A stretch of DNA of 64,000 nucleotides from UBA4582 sp965657335 (GTDB taxonomy: Bacteria; Pseudomonadota; Gammaproteobacteria; Pseudomonadales; Azotimanducaceae): contig CBFHOH010000001.1 in the NCBI GenBank assembly GCA_965657335.1, positions 62,001-126,000 of the forward strand. The letters run 5' to 3'. Positions within the stretch are counted from its first letter, which is position 1. Every line of letters begins with the position of its first letter. The position numbers were made by a program, and so were the translations under genes. Below are positions 36,398 to 45,933 of the stretch, in pieces. The notes below the pieces were generated by a model. The model searched no databases. It had not been told where the DNA came from and worked only from the letters and a program-made list of their open reading frames with translations.

Positions 36398-36444
36398 CGA
36401 ACCAGTTTCTTACCCGACCAACGCCCCGATTTTCGGAGCGCTCA

Positions 36445-38572
36445 ATGCTGACCATTGACGCACTCACTGTGGAACTTGGCGAATACCTCGAACCCGACCA
36501 GATCGAGCAGGTTCGACAAGCTTACCTGTTCGCCGAAAAAGCGCACAAGGATCAAACTCGTCGTTCCGGCGAGCCTTATATCACTCACCCTCTGTCCGTT
36601 GCGGGCATTCTTTCCGAAATGCACATGGATCACCAGTGCTTAATGGCCGCACTGCTACATGACGTTATAGAAGACACGGGGGTTCTGAAACACACTATTG
36701 GTAAAGAATTCGGCGAAGACGTGGCACACCTGGTGGATGGCGTCAGCAAGCTCAGTAATATTTTCCAAAGCAGGGCAGAGGCTCAGGCCGAGAATTTTCA
36801 AAAAATGACCCTGGCCATGGCCAAAGATATCAGAGTCATCATGATCAAGTTGGCAGACAGGTTGCATAATATGCGCACCCTCGATCACCTCAACTCGGAG
36901 AAACAAAGAAGAATCGCGAAAGAAACACTGGAGATTTATGCCCCAATCGCCAACCGGTTAGGCATGAACAACATCAGAGTAGAATTCGAGGAAAGAGGAT
37001 TCCAGGCACTGTATCCGCTGCGATCAAGCATGATCGAGAAAGCTGTTAGAAAAGCCAGAGGCAACAGGCGCGAATACGTCAACACTATCTTAACCGCTTT
37101 GCAGTCAACCTTAGATCGGGGTGAGATCGAAGCCGAGGTTTTTGGTCGAGAAAAACACCTCTATAGCATTTACGACAAAATGCGAAGCAAGCGGCGGTCA
37201 TTTGCTGAAATCATGGATGTTTATGCATTCCGCATTATCGTAGATTCAGTCGATACCTGTTATCGAGTGCTTGGCATTGTGCACAATCTTTACAAACCAG
37301 TCGCGGGCAGATTCAAAGACTACGTGGCAATTCCAAAGGCAAACGGCTATCAATCACTGCATACAACGCTGTTTGGCTTACACGCACTGCCTATCGAAAT
37401 ACAAATTCGAACCCGCGATATGGAAATGGTCGCCAACAATGGTATCGCAGGTCACTGGTTGTACAAGTCCAACGAGGAGTCTGCCAGCGGTAGCCATCAA
37501 CGGGCCCGGGAATGGATGAAGGACCTGCTCGAACTTCAACAGAGTGCGGGAAATTCGCTTGAATTCATCGAAAACGTCAAGATCGACCTTTTCTCCTGAT
37601 GAAGTTTATTTATTTTCACCGCGCGGGCAGATTTATGACCTCGCTCAAGGGTCAACTGCTGTAGATTTCGCGTACGCAGTGCATACCGATATCGGTAACA
37701 CCTGTGTGGCCTGCAGAATTGATCGCAGACTAGCGCCCTTAAGTGCGACACTGGAAAGCGGTCAGACTGTTGAAATTATTACCGCACCGGGTGCGCAACC
37801 TAATCCAGCTTGGCTAAGCTTCGTTGTCACTGGCAAGGCACGCGCCAGTATTCGACACGCACTCAAGAACCAACAGAGAAATGAATCGGTTATCCTTGGG
37901 CGCAGACTGTTAGACAGGTCTCTACAAGCGCATGATCTTAACCTAAAGGATGTTTCATCCACCGTGATGAACACAATGCTTGAGGAAAAGAACTTCGATA
38001 GTCTGGATGACCTGCTCGAGGCTATTGGCCTCGGCAACCTGATGGCCTACGTCGTCGTAAGGCGGTTGACCTCGAACCCTGATGTTTCCGGCGAAGTTGC
38101 AACACTTGGTCCACTGGCGATTATGGGAACCGAGGGCATGGTTGTTTCTTATGCAAAGTGCTGCAAGCCAATAAAAGGCGATCCAATTATCGGCCATATT
38201 AGTGCGGGGCGAGGTATTGTTATTCACACCGATACCTGCAAAAACATGGTCGAAGTTCGGGAAAAACCTGAGGAGGCTATGGATGTGCGCTGGGATCCAG
38301 AAGTTGATCAGGAGTTCTCGGTTGAACTCAAGGTTGAACTCGAACACGAGCGTGGAATTATTGCTGTATTGGCTTCTACAATTACTAACACAGATGCCAA
38401 TATCGAGCGCATTAATTTGATCGAGAAAGACGCAAGACTGGGTACCGTTAATATTGTATTAACAGTCAAGGACCGGATCCACCTTGCTCATGTCATCAAG
38501 AGGATACGACTGATTAAGGGCATCAACAAAATCCTCAGAACAAAGAATCAGGAACGAGAGAAAATTTTATGA
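36445..38572 (+). CDS. spoT: SpoT, (p)ppGpp synthetase/hydrolase, interrupted by a +1 frameshift
   Basis: This bifunctional enzyme makes and degrades the alarmone (p)ppGpp. The first frame (36445-37599, 384 codons) holds the HD hydrolase domain (HPLSVAGIL, LLHDVIEDT), the synthetase domain (REKHLYSIYDKMRSK, YRVLGIVHNLYKPVAGRFKDYIA-like, GYQSLHTTL) and ends KIDLFS-stop. The next base frame continues at once with DEVYLFSPRGQIYDLAQG, the TGS domain, and the C-terminal ACT domain to 38572. Joined by skipping one base at 37597 the product is 708 residues, the usual length (about 700), and reads DLFSDEVYLF where E. coli has DLFPDEIYVF. No other damage is visible. This is a sequencing/assembly error, a true lesion or a recoding site. 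The stop overlaps ridA by four bases. Confidence 0.9.
37591..37600 (+). other. Frameshift site in spoT (UUC-UCC-UGA-U)
   Basis: In the upstream frame the codons are TTC (37591-37593), TCC (37594-37596) and the stop TGA (37597-37599). The downstream spoT frame resumes with GAT at 37598. The UCC-UGA-U string is the same as the shift site of eukaryotic antizyme mRNA, where the ribosome skips the U of UGA. A second TGA follows at once in the zero frame. No Shine-Dalgarno-like stimulator of the prfB type is visible just upstream. Confidence 0.85.
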
Positions 38573-38952
38573 CCAAGAAATTTATTACCACCACTCAGGC
38601 GCCGGCTGCCATCGGCGTCTACTCACAGGCGGTTGTATCGGGCGATACACTTTATATTAGTGGTCAAATTCCTTTGCTTCCGGATTCGATGGAAATTGTT
38701 TCTGATAACATCGACGATCAGATCGAACAGGTTTTCGACAATCTAACAGCCATTTGCACAGAGGCCGGCGCAAAACTGGACGACGCAATTAAATTTAATG
38801 TCTACCTGACCGATCTTGCTCACTTTCCCAAGGTAAACACTACGATGGAACAGCGACTTGCTGCGCCTTATCCGGCGCGTGCGGTCGTTGAGGTCAGCGC
38901 ATTGCCTAAAGGGGTTCAGGTGGAAGTCGATGCGATCGTAGATCTTTCCTGA
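38569..38952 (+). CDS. ridA: RidA family enamine/imine deaminase
   Basis: This 127-residue protein matches the RidA/YjgF/UK114 family: APAAIGVYSQAVVSG, LYISGQIPL, and the PYPARAVVEVSALPKGVQVEVDAI signature with the substrate-binding Arg. RidA removes reactive enamines such as 2-aminoacrylate made by PLP enzymes. The ATG overlaps the spoT stop by four bases, and recG follows after four bases. This spoT-ridA-recG order is shared with pseudomonads. Confidence 0.96.
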   Translation: MTKKFITTTQAPAAIGVYSQAVVSGDTLYISGQIPLLPDSMEIVSDNIDDQIEQVFDNLTAICTEAGAKLDDAIKFNVYLTDLAHFPKVNTTMEQRLAAPYPARAVVEVSALPKGVQVEVDAIVDLS

Positions 38953-38956
38953 GTAA

Positions 38957-41026
38957 ATGGCTGCGCGCTCACTTGATCAGTCCTCAGTTGCCTCTCTAAA
39001 AGGCGTAGGACCTGCGCTTGAAGAGAAACTTCATCGGCTCAACATCAACAGCGTTGCTGATCTCATTTTTCATCTTCCGCTTCGCTACGAAGACCGCACT
39101 AAGGTCACCCCCATTGGTGCGGTACAGCCAGGTCAAACGGTTGTACTGGAGGGTGATATTGTTGCTTGCGACGTGGCATTTGGCAGACGCCGCAGCCTAC
39201 TTGCCTACCTACAAGATGACACAGGCAAGATTGCGCTGCGTTTTTTCCACTTCTCGAATGCTCAAAAAGAAGCTTTAAAGAACGCGTCTACCCTGCGCTG
39301 TTTTGGTGAAGCACGCCGTGGCGCTGCAGGTCTCGAGATTTACCACCCCGAGTATCAGACCGCTAATTTACTCCCCCTTGAGACAACACTGACTCCGGTT
39401 TACCCCCTCACCGAAGGGCTTGGCCAGAACAAACTCAGAAGCCTACTCAACCAAATACTTCAGCGCATTGAAGATGGATCTTCTCTCAAAGACTACGTCG
39501 CCGGTCACACCAAATTTTCCTTACCGTTGGCTGATGCCCTGAAATACGTGCATTCTCCTCCGCCAGACGCCGACCTTGAAAAGCTAGACAATGGTACCCA
39601 TCCCGCCCAACAGAGACTGGCATTTGAGGAGCTGCTCGCTCACCAGATCAGTATGCGGTTTATTCGACAAGAGATCTCTAGGCAAAGCGCAGTGTCTTTT
39701 AAACCGCCCGCTGCGCAATGTGCAGCATTGCGACAAGGCCTTGCGTTTGAACTCACCAATGCGCAACAGAAAGTTCACTTAGAGATCGCTGAGGATCTCG
39801 CAAAATTTTCACCCATGCTGCGTCTGGTTCAAGGCGATGTTGGTTCTGGCAAAACAGTTGTCGCTGCGCTTGCTGCACTACAAGCCATCGAAAACAATGT
39901 TCAGGTTGGCATTATGGCGCCCACTGAGATTTTAGCTGAGCAACATCTTGTCAATTTCACAGGATGGCTCGAGCCGTTGGGTGTATCGATCGCTTGGCTG
40001 TCTTCAAAAGTGAAAGGTAAGCAGCGTACTGAAACTGTTAGACAGATCGCTGAGGGCGAGGCAAAAGTCATCATTGGCACTCACGCACTGTTTCAAAAAG
40101 ATGTTATTTATCACCACCTTGGTTTAGTTATTATTGATGAACAACATCGATTTGGTGTGCAACAACGGATGGCTTTCCGAGAAAAAGGCGGGGCTAGCGC
40201 TACCGTTCCTCATCAGTTGGTGATGACAGCGACTCCGATACCTCGGACGCTGACCATGAGCATGTACGCGGATATGGATTGCTCTGTTATTGATGAATTA
40301 CCGCCTGGTCGAACACCCGTCACGACATACGTCATGCCCGACAGCAAACGTGAGGAAGTGATCAAACGAATCGCAATTGCTTGCAAAGGTGGGGCTCAGG
40401 CTTATTGGGTTTGCACCTTGATTGAAGAATCTGAGGTGCTGGATTGTCAAGCCGCAGAGGTCACCGCTGCAGAACTCGCGGCACTTCTGCCTGATATTCG
40501 CGTAGGTTTAGTCCACGGTCGACTCAAAGCAGATGAGAAGTCAGAGGTTATGGATCGCTTCAAGGCAGGAAAGATTGACCTGCTGGTCGCGACGACTGTA
40601 ATAGAAGTTGGTGTGGATGTGCCCAACGCTAGCTTGATGGTCATTGAAAACCCCGAGCGACTGGGCCTCGCCCAACTACATCAGTTAAGGGGCAGAATCG
40701 GCCGAGGGAAGGCCGTCAGCCATTGCCTGTTGCTTTACCATCCGCCGCTCGGGCAGTTAAGCAAACAGCGTTTAAATGTTATGCGAGAGAGCCATGATGG
40801 CTTTTATATCGCAGAGCAGGATTTATTCATCAGAGGGCCGGGCGAAGTATTTGGCAGTCGGCAATCAGGCAGTATCGAGTTTCGGGTGGCAGACCTCTTG
40901 CGCGATCAGCACATGCTCGAAGATATTAAGGAAGTTTCCGATTTGCTTGTAACTAGGCACAAAGAGTCAGCTCTGGCGCTCATGGAGCGCTGGCTCACAG
41001 ATCCAACTCAAACGGGACAGGTCTGA
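38957..41026 (+). CDS. recG: ATP-dependent DNA helicase RecG
   Basis: This branch-migration helicase reverses stalled replication forks. The 689-residue protein has the N-terminal wedge/OB domain (LRYEDRTKVTPIGAVQPGQ), Walker A GDVGSGKTVVAALAAL, the DEQH box VIIDEQHRFGVQQR, motif III MTATPIPRTLTMSMY and the C-terminal RLGLAQLHQLRGRIGRG. Length and motifs are standard. It converges on the gltP-like gene with 50 bases between, in which I see no clear terminator. Confidence 0.97.
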   Translation: MAARSLDQSSVASLKGVGPALEEKLHRLNINSVADLIFHLPLRYEDRTKVTPIGAVQPGQTVVLEGDIVACDVAFGRRRSLLAYLQDDTGKIALRFFHFSNAQKEALKNASTLRCFGEARRGAAGLEIYHPEYQTANLLPLETTLTPVYPLTEGLGQNKLRSLLNQILQRIEDGSSLKDYVAGHTKFSLPLADALKYVHSPPPDADLEKLDNGTHPAQQRLAFEELLAHQISMRFIRQEISRQSAVSFKPPAAQCAALRQGLAFELTNAQQKVHLEIAEDLAKFSPMLRLVQGDVGSGKTVVAALAALQAIENNVQVGIMAPTEILAEQHLVNFTGWLEPLGVSIAWLSSKVKGKQRTETVRQIAEGEAKVIIGTHALFQKDVIYHHLGLVIIDEQHRFGVQQRMAFREKGGASATVPHQLVMTATPIPRTLTMSMYADMDCSVIDELPPGRTPVTTYVMPDSKREEVIKRIAIACKGGAQAYWVCTLIEESEVLDCQAAEVTAAELAALLPDIRVGLVHGRLKADEKSEVMDRFKAGKIDLLVATTVIEVGVDVPNASLMVIENPERLGLAQLHQLRGRIGRGKAVSHCLLLYHPPLGQLSKQRLNVMRESHDGFYIAEQDLFIRGPGEVFGSRQSGSIEFRVADLLRDQHMLEDIKEVSDLLVTRHKESALALMERWLTDPTQTGQV

Positions 41027-41076
41027 TAACGCCTGAGCAACCGGCGTAAGACTAGATCTGCCTATCAGGCCAACTC

Positions 41077-42348
41077 TTAAGCAATCTGGTCCCGAGTCTT
41101 TCGACCCTCAAAGACGGCCATATCGAACTTATCTTCGCTTCGCGCAACAACAGCTGATACAGCGGCGTCTCCAGTGACATTCACCGATGTTCTCATCATA
41201 TCGAGTAACCGGTCGACACCGATGATAAGTGCAATTCCCTCTACCGGTAATCCAACCTGCTGCAACACTAACGCCAGCATGATCAGACCAACGCCCGGAA
41301 CACCTGCGGTGCCAATTGATGCGAGTGTTGCAGTGAGTATGACCATCAAGTAGTCGCTGAACGTCATATCGATGTTAAAGGCTGAGGCAATAAAGACCGT
41401 CGCAACACCCTGCATAATGGCTGTGCCGTCCATGTTGATCGTCGCACCAAGCGGAACCGTGAACGAGGCTATCTCATTTTTGACGCCAACTTTGTGCTCC
41501 ACTGTCTCAAGTGTGATGGGCAAGGTCGCGTTGCTTGAAGAAGTACTAAACCCATATGCCATCACCGGCGCCATGCGCTTAAAGAACGTTATCGGATTCA
41601 GGTTTGCCAAGAAGCGAACGGTTAATCCATAAGTAAACACAAAGTGCAGCAACAACACGCCGGCCACGGTAAAGAAGTACACAATTAATTCAGAAATCGC
41701 CGTGAATCCCATCCTTGAGAACAGGCTAATCAGCAAACAAAATACCCCATAGGGCGCAACCGACATCAACATCATGACCATCATCATGATCACTTCATTC
41801 CAGTCATTGAGATGTTCTCTAATGCGTTCGCCGACCTCGCCACATTTTGATATTGCTACGCCCACCAATATGGCAAAGACAATCACCTGTAACATATTGC
41901 CTTCAGCCATCGCTTTAAGCGGGTTTGATGGAAAAATGTTAATAATGACCTGTTTGAGTGAGGGACTTTCCTTTGCAACAAACTCGGTATCGGTCGTCCG
42001 GTCCATACCTGCGCCCGGATCGACGATCGTGGCAATGGTCAATGCGAGGGTGATCGCCATCGCTGTGGTGAATAAATATAGGCCTAGGGTTTTTAACCCG
42101 ATTCTTCCCATGCTTCCGCCACTACCAAGACTGCTAGCACCGCAGGCTAGAGAAACAAAGACAAGAGGAACAACGAGCAGCTTGAGGCTGATGATAAAAA
42201 TCTTGCCGCCAATATCGAGTGCGCCGTCAACCACTAGCAACCAAAACAATCCGTCTTCTGCCGGTGAAAGCGCGTGAATCACAGAACCGAGCAATATTCC
42301 CGCGATCATTCCTATAACAATGTTTCGAGTCAGCTTGCTGTGATCCAT
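41077..42348 (-). CDS. Dicarboxylate/amino acid:cation symporter (GltP/DctA family)
   Basis: This 423-residue inner-membrane protein belongs to the DAACS family that imports glutamate, aspartate or C4-dicarboxylates with Na+ or H+. Features are about eight membrane helices, the serine-rich re-entrant loop (AYGFSTSSSNATLPITLE), the NMDGTAIMQG motif, PGVGLIMLALVLQQVGLP and the substrate-binding DRLLDMMRTSVNVTGDAA. The exact substrate cannot be told from sequence alone. It is monocistronic by eye, divergent from nothing close and upstream of the rubredoxin spacer. Confidence 0.93.
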   Translation of the reverse strand: MDHSKLTRNIVIGMIAGILLGSVIHALSPAEDGLFWLLVVDGALDIGGKIFIISLKLLVVPLVFVSLACGASSLGSGGSMGRIGLKTLGLYLFTTAMAITLALTIATIVDPGAGMDRTTDTEFVAKESPSLKQVIINIFPSNPLKAMAEGNMLQVIVFAILVGVAISKCGEVGERIREHLNDWNEVIMMMVMMLMSVAPYGVFCLLISLFSRMGFTAISELIVYFFTVAGVLLLHFVFTYGLTVRFLANLNPITFFKRMAPVMAYGFSTSSSNATLPITLETVEHKVGVKNEIASFTVPLGATINMDGTAIMQGVATVFIASAFNIDMTFSDYLMVILTATLASIGTAGVPGVGLIMLALVLQQVGLPVEGIALIIGVDRLLDMMRTSVNVTGDAAVSAVVARSEDKFDMAVFEGRKTRDQIA

Positions 42349-42442
42349 CTCATGCCCCTGTTCTTATATTAAAACGTTTCTTAGTAGGTTGTTTATGACG
42401 AACGTTTTCCTGAGAGACCTGACTTAGTGGCAATGTCAGGAT

Positions 42443-42607
42443 TTACATCTCTTCCATTTCAAAATCTTCTTTGCTTACCCCACATTCAGGGCAACACCAG
42501 TCCTCAGGAATGTCTTCCCATTTTGTGCCGGGTGCTATGCCCTCTGACTCCAGACCTTCTGCTTCATCGTAGACGAACCCACACACAATACACTGCCATT
42601 TTTTCAT
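42443..42607 (-). CDS. rubA: Rubredoxin
   Basis: This is a small iron electron carrier of 54 residues with two knuckles, CIVCGFVYDEAEG and CCPECGVSKEDFE, whose four Cys bind one iron. I start it at the ATG at 42607 (MKKWQC), although the open frame extends further upstream. In pseudomonads rubredoxin genes in this region serve alkane hydroxylases or oxidative stress; no hydroxylase or rubredoxin reductase is adjacent here. Confidence 0.95.
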   Translation of the reverse strand: MKKWQCIVCGFVYDEAEGLESEGIAPGTKWEDIPEDWCCPECGVSKEDFEMEEM

Positions 42608-42767
42608 ACTTAGAACACACCTCTGTTTTTGATTTATCAGCTTTCGGTCATCGCCCGGTTGCGGCGAGAGATAAGCAACGTATACTAACTTATTTGCTGA
42701 CACGCTGTCACAGTCTGGTCCTGCACAAAACAGGGCCTGTTAACTATTACCTGAGCGAGCTCGGACG

Positions 42768-43733
42768 TTGCGATTACCCCCGATTAGCACCTTGTTTCGC
42801 AACTTAAGTCGGCTTTGGCTTGCTTTCGTTGTTGCAGATTCTTCAAAGATACGACAATTTCAACGGCAGCGATTGCCAAAGCTGCCTCACTTGCTGAAGC
42901 TTGCCAGACTCGATCGCCCTATCGGTATTTATCTCCTTCTGTGGCCTACTTTCTGGGGCCTCTGGATCGCCAGTGAAGGTTTCCCAAGTGTTCATCTATT
43001 TTTAGTTTTTTTCTTGGGTGTCGTACTCACCCGCTCAGCCGGCTGTGTCATTAATGATATCGCAGACCGGGGCTTCGACGGCCACGTGAAGCGAACGGTC
43101 AATCGTCCGCTGGTCACCGGTGAACTGGCAATTAGCGACGCATTTGTCTTTTTGTTTATGCTCTTGTTCCCCGCTTTAGTTCTGGTGTTAACGACGAACC
43201 TTCTGACCTTGGGTCTGGCCGTCATTGCCGCCCTAATCGCAGCGGTTTACCCACTGATGAAGCGATATACCTATTTGCCGCAGGCAGTGCTTGGTCTGGC
43301 ATTCTCCATGGGTATTCCCATGGGCTTTTCTGCGGTGACCGGCGAGATACCTCAGATCGCTTGGCTGCTGGTTGTTGCAAACGTCATCTGGACCGTCGCC
43401 TACGATACCCAATATGCCATGGTTGACCGTGATGATGACCTCAAGCTCGGGTTGAAGTCCTCCGCTATCTTGTTTGGGGATCTCGACAAGCTCATTATCG
43501 GTGTTCTCCAAATATCTTTTGTATGGATCATGATCATGGTCGCGCAAAGGCTCTCTCTTGGATTTACCTTCTATATCGGCATAACAGCCGCCTCGGCTTT
43601 GCTGGTCTATCAACAATATCTCATCAAAGATCGAGCGCGCGATCCTTGTTTTGCTGCATTCCTGAATAACCACTGGGTTGGTCTCAGCATATTTGTCGGT
43701 ATTTTTCTTCACTACGCGCTTTTTGCATCTTGA
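42768..43733 (+). CDS. ubiA: 4-hydroxybenzoate polyprenyltransferase UbiA
   Basis: This membrane enzyme attaches the polyprenyl tail to 4-hydroxybenzoate in ubiquinone synthesis. Both Asp-rich motifs are present: NDIADRGFDGHVKRTVNRPL and YDTQYAMVDRDDDLKLG. The 7-9 helices and the NNHWVGL near the C-terminus match. The open frame gives up to 321 residues from a TTG at 42768, but homologues are about 290 residues and begin near the LLKLARLDRPIGIYLLLWP segment. The true start, probably non-ATG, is uncertain. The usual partner ubiC (chorismate lyase) is not adjacent. Confidence 0.93.
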   Translation: MRLPPISTLFRNLSRLWLAFVVADSSKIRQFQRQRLPKLPHLLKLARLDRPIGIYLLLWPTFWGLWIASEGFPSVHLFLVFFLGVVLTRSAGCVINDIADRGFDGHVKRTVNRPLVTGELAISDAFVFLFMLLFPALVLVLTTNLLTLGLAVIAALIAAVYPLMKRYTYLPQAVLGLAFSMGIPMGFSAVTGEIPQIAWLLVVANVIWTVAYDTQYAMVDRDDDLKLGLKSSAILFGDLDKLIIGVLQISFVWIMIMVAQRLSLGFTFYIGITAASALLVYQQYLIKDRARDPCFAAFLNNHWVGLSIFVGIFLHYALFAS

Positions 43734-43862
43734 GACTGACCAGATCAGCAAACTGTTTCCGCTGCCATTTACTCGCGATGAGGGCAGGTTATTTTCACAC
43801 CGGTTATGTTGTTGAGAAATTAATGGAGCTAGCGGCGTAAAGTAGCCGAGCGAAATCCTATT

Positions 43863-43891
43863 TTGGCCGCGTCAATCGGTTGGAGTATACT
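43863..43891 (+). promoter_or_regulatory. Sigma-70 promoter upstream of dctQM
   Basis: TTGGCC (43863-43868) and TATACT (43886-43891) are separated by exactly 17 bases. The -10 matches five of six consensus positions and the -35 four of six. They lie 28 bases before the dctQ ATG in the 186-bp spacer after ubiA, where no gene or RNA was seen. Confidence 0.6.
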
Positions 43892-43919
43892 TTCCGCACA
43901 CGTTTTCAGTGCATGATCA

Positions 43920-44441
43920 ATGCTAAAAACCCTTATTGCTCTCACGGACAAAATCACCGGCTTTATTGGCAATCTGGTTGCACCGATGTCTTTTATGATG
44001 ATGCTGCTAACCTGCATCGTTGTTATTGCCAGATATTTTTTTAACCTGGGCTTAATACCGCTGGTGGAAACTGTCATTTATCTCCATGGTATTGTTTTCA
44101 TGCTAGGCATTCCGTACGCCTTGAAAGAACAATCTCATGTCCGTGTCGATATCATCTATTCGCGACTGAGTACGCGGCATCGCGCGTTAATTGATTTGTT
44201 AGGTACAGTAATATTTCTTTTACCCCTTAGTTTGTTTCTCATCTGGTCCAGCCTCGATTACGTTAATCTTTCTTGGAGTATGCAGGAAGGTAGCCCAGAA
44301 CCTGGGGGATTACCGGGTGTCTACTTATTAAAAACGCTTATACCGGTGATGGCAGGGCTGCTTCTCCTTCAAGGGCTATCAGAGTTTTTGCGAGCGCTGC
44401 TTGAAGTACTGAAACCTACCGCTGTGACGGAGCACCTTTAA
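43920..44441 (+). CDS. dctQ: TRAP transporter small permease DctQ
   Basis: This 173-residue protein has four membrane helices and the DctQ-family pattern (MLGIPYALKEQSHVRVDI, a helix pair around LLGTVIFLLPLSLFLIWS). With DctM it forms the membrane part of a tripartite ATP-independent periplasmic transporter, driven by Na+ or H+ and usually importing organic acids. It appears to belong to the type paired with FcbT1/TakP-like binding proteins. The dctM gene begins three bases after its stop, but the binding protein gene lies 9 kb away at 53217. Confidence 0.93.
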   Translation: MLKTLIALTDKITGFIGNLVAPMSFMMMLLTCIVVIARYFFNLGLIPLVETVIYLHGIVFMLGIPYALKEQSHVRVDIIYSRLSTRHRALIDLLGTVIFLLPLSLFLIWSSLDYVNLSWSMQEGSPEPGGLPGVYLLKTLIPVMAGLLLLQGLSEFLRALLEVLKPTAVTEHL

Positions 44442-44444
44442 CTG

Positions 44445-45818
44445 ATGGCTGAATACGCTTCGCTGATCATGTTTGCTGTCGTTTTTGTCTGCTTGCTACT
44501 TGGATACCCTGTTGCTTTAACACTCGGTGGTACCGCGCTCATCGCCGCTGGTGTCGGCATTATGACAAATACTTTCGAGCCAACTTTCCTGTTTGCAACG
44601 CCTAATCGACTCTTTGGCATCATCACGAACCAAACTTTGATAGCCGTACCTCTTTTTGTGCTGATGGGCGTGATTCTGGAACAATCAAAAATTGCAGAAC
44701 GGCTTTTGACAACGATGAGTAAACCCTTCGGTGCTATGCCAGGCGGACTCGGTATCGCGGTCACATTGGTCGGCATGTTGATGGCTGCTAGCACCGGTAT
44801 TGTAGGTGCGACTGTCGTGACCATGAGTCTCATGTCACTGCCTTCAATGCTAAAAGCGGATTACGATCCTGCATTAGCAACCGGCACAATTTGCGCCACT
44901 GGCACCCTTGGACAGATTATTCCGCCTTCTATTGCGCTTGTATTGCTTGGTGACGTCCTTTCCAATGCTTATCAACAGGCTCAGCTCAGTCTCGGAATCT
45001 TTAACCCTAAAACCATATCTGTTGGTGACTTATTTGCCGGCGCCGTGCTACCCGGGCTTGGTTTGGTACTGTTCTACCTGATCTATCTCTTCGTCGTTGC
45101 AAGAATCACACCCAATCGTGCCCCGGCTGTTACTGCAGAAGAAAAATTCGATCTTCTTGAGGTTGTCACAAGTCTCGTTTCACCTCTCATTCTTATTTTC
45201 GCTGTTCTTGGCTCAATTCTGACCGGCATTGCGACGCCTACAGAGGCGGCTGCGGTGGGCGCAATGGGCGCAATGCTGCTTGCCTTACTGGCGAGATCAA
45301 TGACGATGCAAGCTGCACTCGAGGTCGCACGTTCAACGACGCGCACTACAGCAATGGTGTTTTTCATTCTAATTGGCGCATCGGTTTTTTCATTAGTCTT
45401 TCGGGGATATGGCGGCGATGCACTGATACAAGGGTTATTCGAGCAAATGCCAGGCGGACTGGTTGGTGCTACCTTCATTGTCATGCTGGTTATCTTTTTA
45501 CTCGGTTTTATTCTCGATTTTATCGAAATAACCTTTGTTGTTGTGCCCATTGTTGGTCCTGTTCTTCTCGCAATGGGCCTTGATCCGATTTGGTTGGGCG
45601 TGATGATCGCAATCAACCTGCAAACCAGCTTTTTGACACCACCTTTTGGCTTTGCCCTGTTTTACCTGAGGGGCGTTGCGCCAGACACGATAAAAACCAC
45701 CGATATCTATCGAGGGGTTATTCCTTTCATCGTTATGCAATTATTGATGATGTTGCTACTGATATTTTTGCCTGAGCTCGCCACGTGGTTACCTCAAGTC
45801 ATTTTTTCCAGAGCCTGA
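44445..45818 (+). CDS. dctM: TRAP transporter large permease DctM
   Basis: This 457-residue protein with about 12 hydrophobic segments is the substrate-translocating subunit. Family motifs seen are LIAVPLFVLMGVILEQSKIAERLL, ATGTLGQIIPPSIALVLLGD, ILTGIATPTEAAAVGAMGA and LQTSFLTPPFGFALFYLRG. It is 80 or so bases ahead of the pqiA-type gene, which has its own putative promoter. Confidence 0.95.
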   Translation: MAEYASLIMFAVVFVCLLLGYPVALTLGGTALIAAGVGIMTNTFEPTFLFATPNRLFGIITNQTLIAVPLFVLMGVILEQSKIAERLLTTMSKPFGAMPGGLGIAVTLVGMLMAASTGIVGATVVTMSLMSLPSMLKADYDPALATGTICATGTLGQIIPPSIALVLLGDVLSNAYQQAQLSLGIFNPKTISVGDLFAGAVLPGLGLVLFYLIYLFVVARITPNRAPAVTAEEKFDLLEVVTSLVSPLILIFAVLGSILTGIATPTEAAAVGAMGAMLLALLARSMTMQAALEVARSTTRTTAMVFFILIGASVFSLVFRGYGGDALIQGLFEQMPGGLVGATFIVMLVIFLLGFILDFIEITFVVVPIVGPVLLAMGLDPIWLGVMIAINLQTSFLTPPFGFALFYLRGVAPDTIKTTDIYRGVIPFIVMQLLMMLLLIFLPELATWLPQVIFSRA

Positions 45819-45866
45819 CTCATGCATGCTTTGTGCGTGAAGCATCAGTGATACCTTTAACGACAG

Positions 45867-45875
45867 TGCTATACT
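45867..45875 (+). promoter_or_regulatory. Extended -10 promoter candidate for the pqi operon
   Basis: TGCTATACT (45867-45875) fits an extended -10 element (TGn followed by five of six TATAAT bases), 58 bases before the proposed pqiA start. The -35 region is weak, which is tolerated for extended -10 promoters. It suggests the five-gene block is transcribed separately from dctQM. Confidence 0.5.
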
Positions 45876-45933
45876 AAAGCAGCGGGATTTGACAAGGGTG
45901 TGATCACCATTGTGCGCAGGGAGAGCCAAAGTC

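Noticed and set aside
37544..37597. Separate start for the second half of spoT (GTG at 37544)
   Set aside because: The N-terminal residues before DEVYLF do not match SpoT and overlap the intact upstream frame; the second half is better explained as the continuation of spoT after a one-base shift.
43734..43919. Spacer between ubiA and dctQ checked for tRNA or small RNA
   Set aside because: No cloverleaf or strong hairpin was seen; only a sigma-70 promoter was supported.
45826..45845. Small hairpin ATGCTT / AAGCAT just after dctM
   Set aside because: Only six pairs, an eight-base loop, and no T run. It is too weak to call as a terminator.
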